From NCBI GenBank assembly GCA_963704505.1, contig OY969912.1, positions 1,550,001 through 1,614,000 on the forward strand: a DNA stretch of 64,000 bases, written 5' to 3'. Made by a program: the position numbers and the translations under genes. The notes below the pieces were generated by a model. It was not told the origin of the DNA and made no database searches. It saw only the letters and a program-made list of their open reading frames with translations. Origin of the DNA: VRUE01 sp963704505. GTDB lineage: Bacteria > Actinomycetota > Thermoleophilia > Solirubrobacterales > 70-9. Positions 62,588 to 64,000 of this stretch are shown here, one piece after another. The first letter of the stretch is position 1. Each line of letters begins with the position of its first letter.

Positions 62588-63942
62588 TCCCCCGTCGTCG
62601 GGGTGGAGCTCAGGATGTTGAAGGTTTTTTCGACCTTGCCGTTGACCGGGAAAATTTCGGTGATTTTTCGCTTCCCGACACCACTGATCGTCGTCCAGGC
62701 GCAGACTTCGTATTTGCTCCAGGGAAGCTCGGGTTCTTTCAGCCGACCATTGACGGTGCTCACAGTTTCGGTCGTGTATTCACGCGGGTTCTTATTGGTC
62801 GAGCATTCCGAGTCGGTGACTTTGACTTTGACCCCGTTGGTCGCGACGCCGTTGACCTGGACGTTGAGCAGCAGCGACGGCATGGTGATGGTCTGGACGG
62901 GCGAGAGCCCCGAAGGGACGGTGTAGCTGAGGAGCGCGGGGCCCGCCGTCGGAGTGTTCTTTTCACCAGGGATCGCACCTGCACAGGAGCCTGTGTAGAA
63001 GGAGACTGGGGTGCCGAAGGGGAAGACCGGCGCGACCGTATAAGTGGGGAGGATCGTCGGGGTCAGCGGCGATTCGTCGGTGAGTAGCGTCCCATTTGTG
63101 CCGTACTGCTTCGCGGTGGTCATTTCGGAATGACTGACGATCAGCTTTTCCGCCGAGGCGAATTCCGACACGTTGGCGTAGTTGATCGTTTTGAATTCGA
63201 TCGGCACTTCGCCTTTCGCCGCGTACTGGAGTTCCAGGGTCGTCGTGCCTTCGGGGTTGACCGTCACGACTTTGGGGGTCGGCGCGTTGCCGTCCTTTTC
63301 GACCAGGTTGGTCCCGGTGATCGACACGGAGTAGTTGCCTTCGGTCAGTTCGGTGAAGAGGGCGCACCCGGTCGTGTCGGTGGAGCCGCTGAACGGGGTG
63401 GGGCCGCTGCCGGAGACGCCGATCGCCGAGACCCCGACGCCCGACCCGTTTTTGACGAAGACCGAGAGGTTGCCCGCTTTCGGTTTGAGCGCTTCGGTCG
63501 GCGGGGCGACGATGCTACGGATCACGGTCGGGTCGGTTTCGACGTTCTTTCCGCCCCAGATCACTTCCGAGGTCGTTTCAAAGTAGTCGGCGGTGGTCCC
63601 GCAGGAGGGGACACTGCTGGTGTCGTTGACGTACCTGGCGTGCGAAGTCACGGTGTAGGTGATGCCGTCGACCGGGATTGTCCGCACCTGCCCGGCGGTG
63701 GTGGAGAGGGTTTTGAGGGTCGGGATGCGCATGCCCCGCATCCGCGCCTGGTCTTCCTGGGCGATCGCGTAGCTCTGGCTGCGGCCGCGCTGCTCGGCGG
63801 CAGAGTGGACCGACGTCTTCAGGGCCGCGGCAACTCCGGCGGACGCCGTGACCAGGACGACGCCGCTGATCAGCACCTCGATCAGGGCAAAGCCGGCCTC
63901 CCCGGAGGCGAAAGTTCGGCGAAGTCGCGACAGCATGCCCAT
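62581..63942 (-). CDS. Minor prepilin with large Ig-like outer domains, PilV-like
   Basis: The 453-residue protein has a leader ending GEAG/FALIEVLISGVVLVTASAGVA, a prepilin signature with Glu5. It is much longer than GspI/PilV (about 150-200 residues) because of about 250 residues with carboxypeptidase-regulatory-like beta domains (NLSVFVKNGSGVGVSAIGVSGSG...TDTTGCALFTELTEGNYSVSITG and LLLNVQVNGVATNGVKVKVTD). It probably sits at the pilus tip. First gene of the minus-strand pilus operon. Confidence 0.8.
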   Translation of the reverse strand: MGMLSRLRRTFASGEAGFALIEVLISGVVLVTASAGVAAALKTSVHSAAEQRGRSQSYAIAQEDQARMRGMRIPTLKTLSTTAGQVRTIPVDGITYTVTSHARYVNDTSSVPSCGTTADYFETTSEVIWGGKNVETDPTVIRSIVAPPTEALKPKAGNLSVFVKNGSGVGVSAIGVSGSGPTPFSGSTDTTGCALFTELTEGNYSVSITGTNLVEKDGNAPTPKVVTVNPEGTTTLELQYAAKGEVPIEFKTINYANVSEFASAEKLIVSHSEMTTAKQYGTNGTLLTDESPLTPTILPTYTVAPVFPFGTPVSFYTGSCAGAIPGEKNTPTAGPALLSYTVPSGLSPVQTITMPSLLLNVQVNGVATNGVKVKVTDSECSTNKNPREYTTETVSTVNGRLKEPELPWSKYEVCAWTTISGVGKRKITEIFPVNGKVEKTFNILSSTPTTGEC

Positions 63943-64000
63943 TCATCGGTCCGCCGCATGCCTGGCTTTAGCTCCAAAGCCCCGTCGATGGCACTTCTAG
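63943..64000 (-). promoter_or_regulatory. Leader of the minor-pilin operon, partial copy of the pilus leader motif
   Basis: On the minus strand GGGG-CTTT-GGAGCT-AAAG-CC (63983-63964; stem GGCTTT/AAAGCC) is followed by AGGCATGCGGCGG and ACCGATGA next to the start. GGGGCTT...AAGCC, AGGCA and CCGAT are shared with the leader at 47622-47678. The element may continue past the window edge. Confidence 0.4.

Overview
The window reads as one contiguous stretch of chromosome from a GC-rich actinobacterium. I infer the class Thermoleophilia (Solirubrobacterales-like) rather than Streptomyces or Mycobacterium. The basis is GC-rich wobble positions, frequent GTG and TTG starts, two F420/flavin-type LLM oxidoreductases, ergothioneine genes egtB and egtD, and a complete Gram-positive type IV pilus locus with PilMNO. 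I saw no rRNA, tRNA, CRISPR array, prophage or insertion sequence. This is housekeeping and envelope DNA, densely packed, with many 1-4 nt start/stop overlaps.

Left part (1-13.4 kb): the end of a secreted propeller-like protein and a glyoxalase-fold protein. A copper redox group follows (two cupredoxins flanking a TAT-exported multicopper oxidase and a TrmH methyltransferase). Then come a SHOCT membrane protein closed by a strong terminator, a coiled-coil/NlpC-P60-like cell-wall hydrolase, an acetate uptake and activation pair (SatP-like, Acs), an AbiEi/DUF559 protein, a K+-channel-like protein with an odd filter, ahcY and a ZIP transporter. 13.4-25.7 kb: a MarR-MFS operon with a palindromic operator; a minus-strand run in which a methylthioadenosine-type phosphorylase and deaminase lead into a complete glycine-betaine/choline-type ABC importer; small alarmone-hydrolase-like, PAS and metallo-beta-lactamase-fold genes; and an ECF sigma / anti-sigma / lipoprotein operon.

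25.8-46 kb: thiolase, crotonase and thioesterase; a tightly overlapping operon of circularly permuted ATP-grasp, class I amidotransferase-type hydrolase and GCS2 ligase; a P-type ATPase; the proton-translocating transhydrogenase pntAA-AB-B; a TadE-like protein with a large outer domain; a methyltransferase and an SDR; egtB-egtD; glpX; and a YihY/BrkB protein. The primary sigma factor gene follows at 46.4 kb, with a promoter and terminator upstream that may define a small RNA.

Right part (47.5-64 kb): a type IV pilus locus. The plus strand carries a PilT/PilU-like ATPase, a membrane thioredoxin-like protein, PilB, PilT, PilC, the major prepilin, a secreted repeat protein and the prepilin peptidase. 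The minus strand carries three prepilin-leader minor pilins followed by PilM, PilN, PilO and a PilP-position protein.

The most interesting signal is in the untranslated leaders of this locus. The leaders of the pilT-like gene and of pilM share a 19-nt block (16 identical) and an exact 11-nt block containing the Shine-Dalgarno sequence, in the same order and at similar spacing. A related hairpin precedes the first minor pilin, and the major prepilin has its own foldable leader. In the pilT-like leader a 10-bp hairpin pairs both possible start codons. I propose a shared cis-regulatory RNA, possibly a riboswitch class, coordinating pilus assembly.
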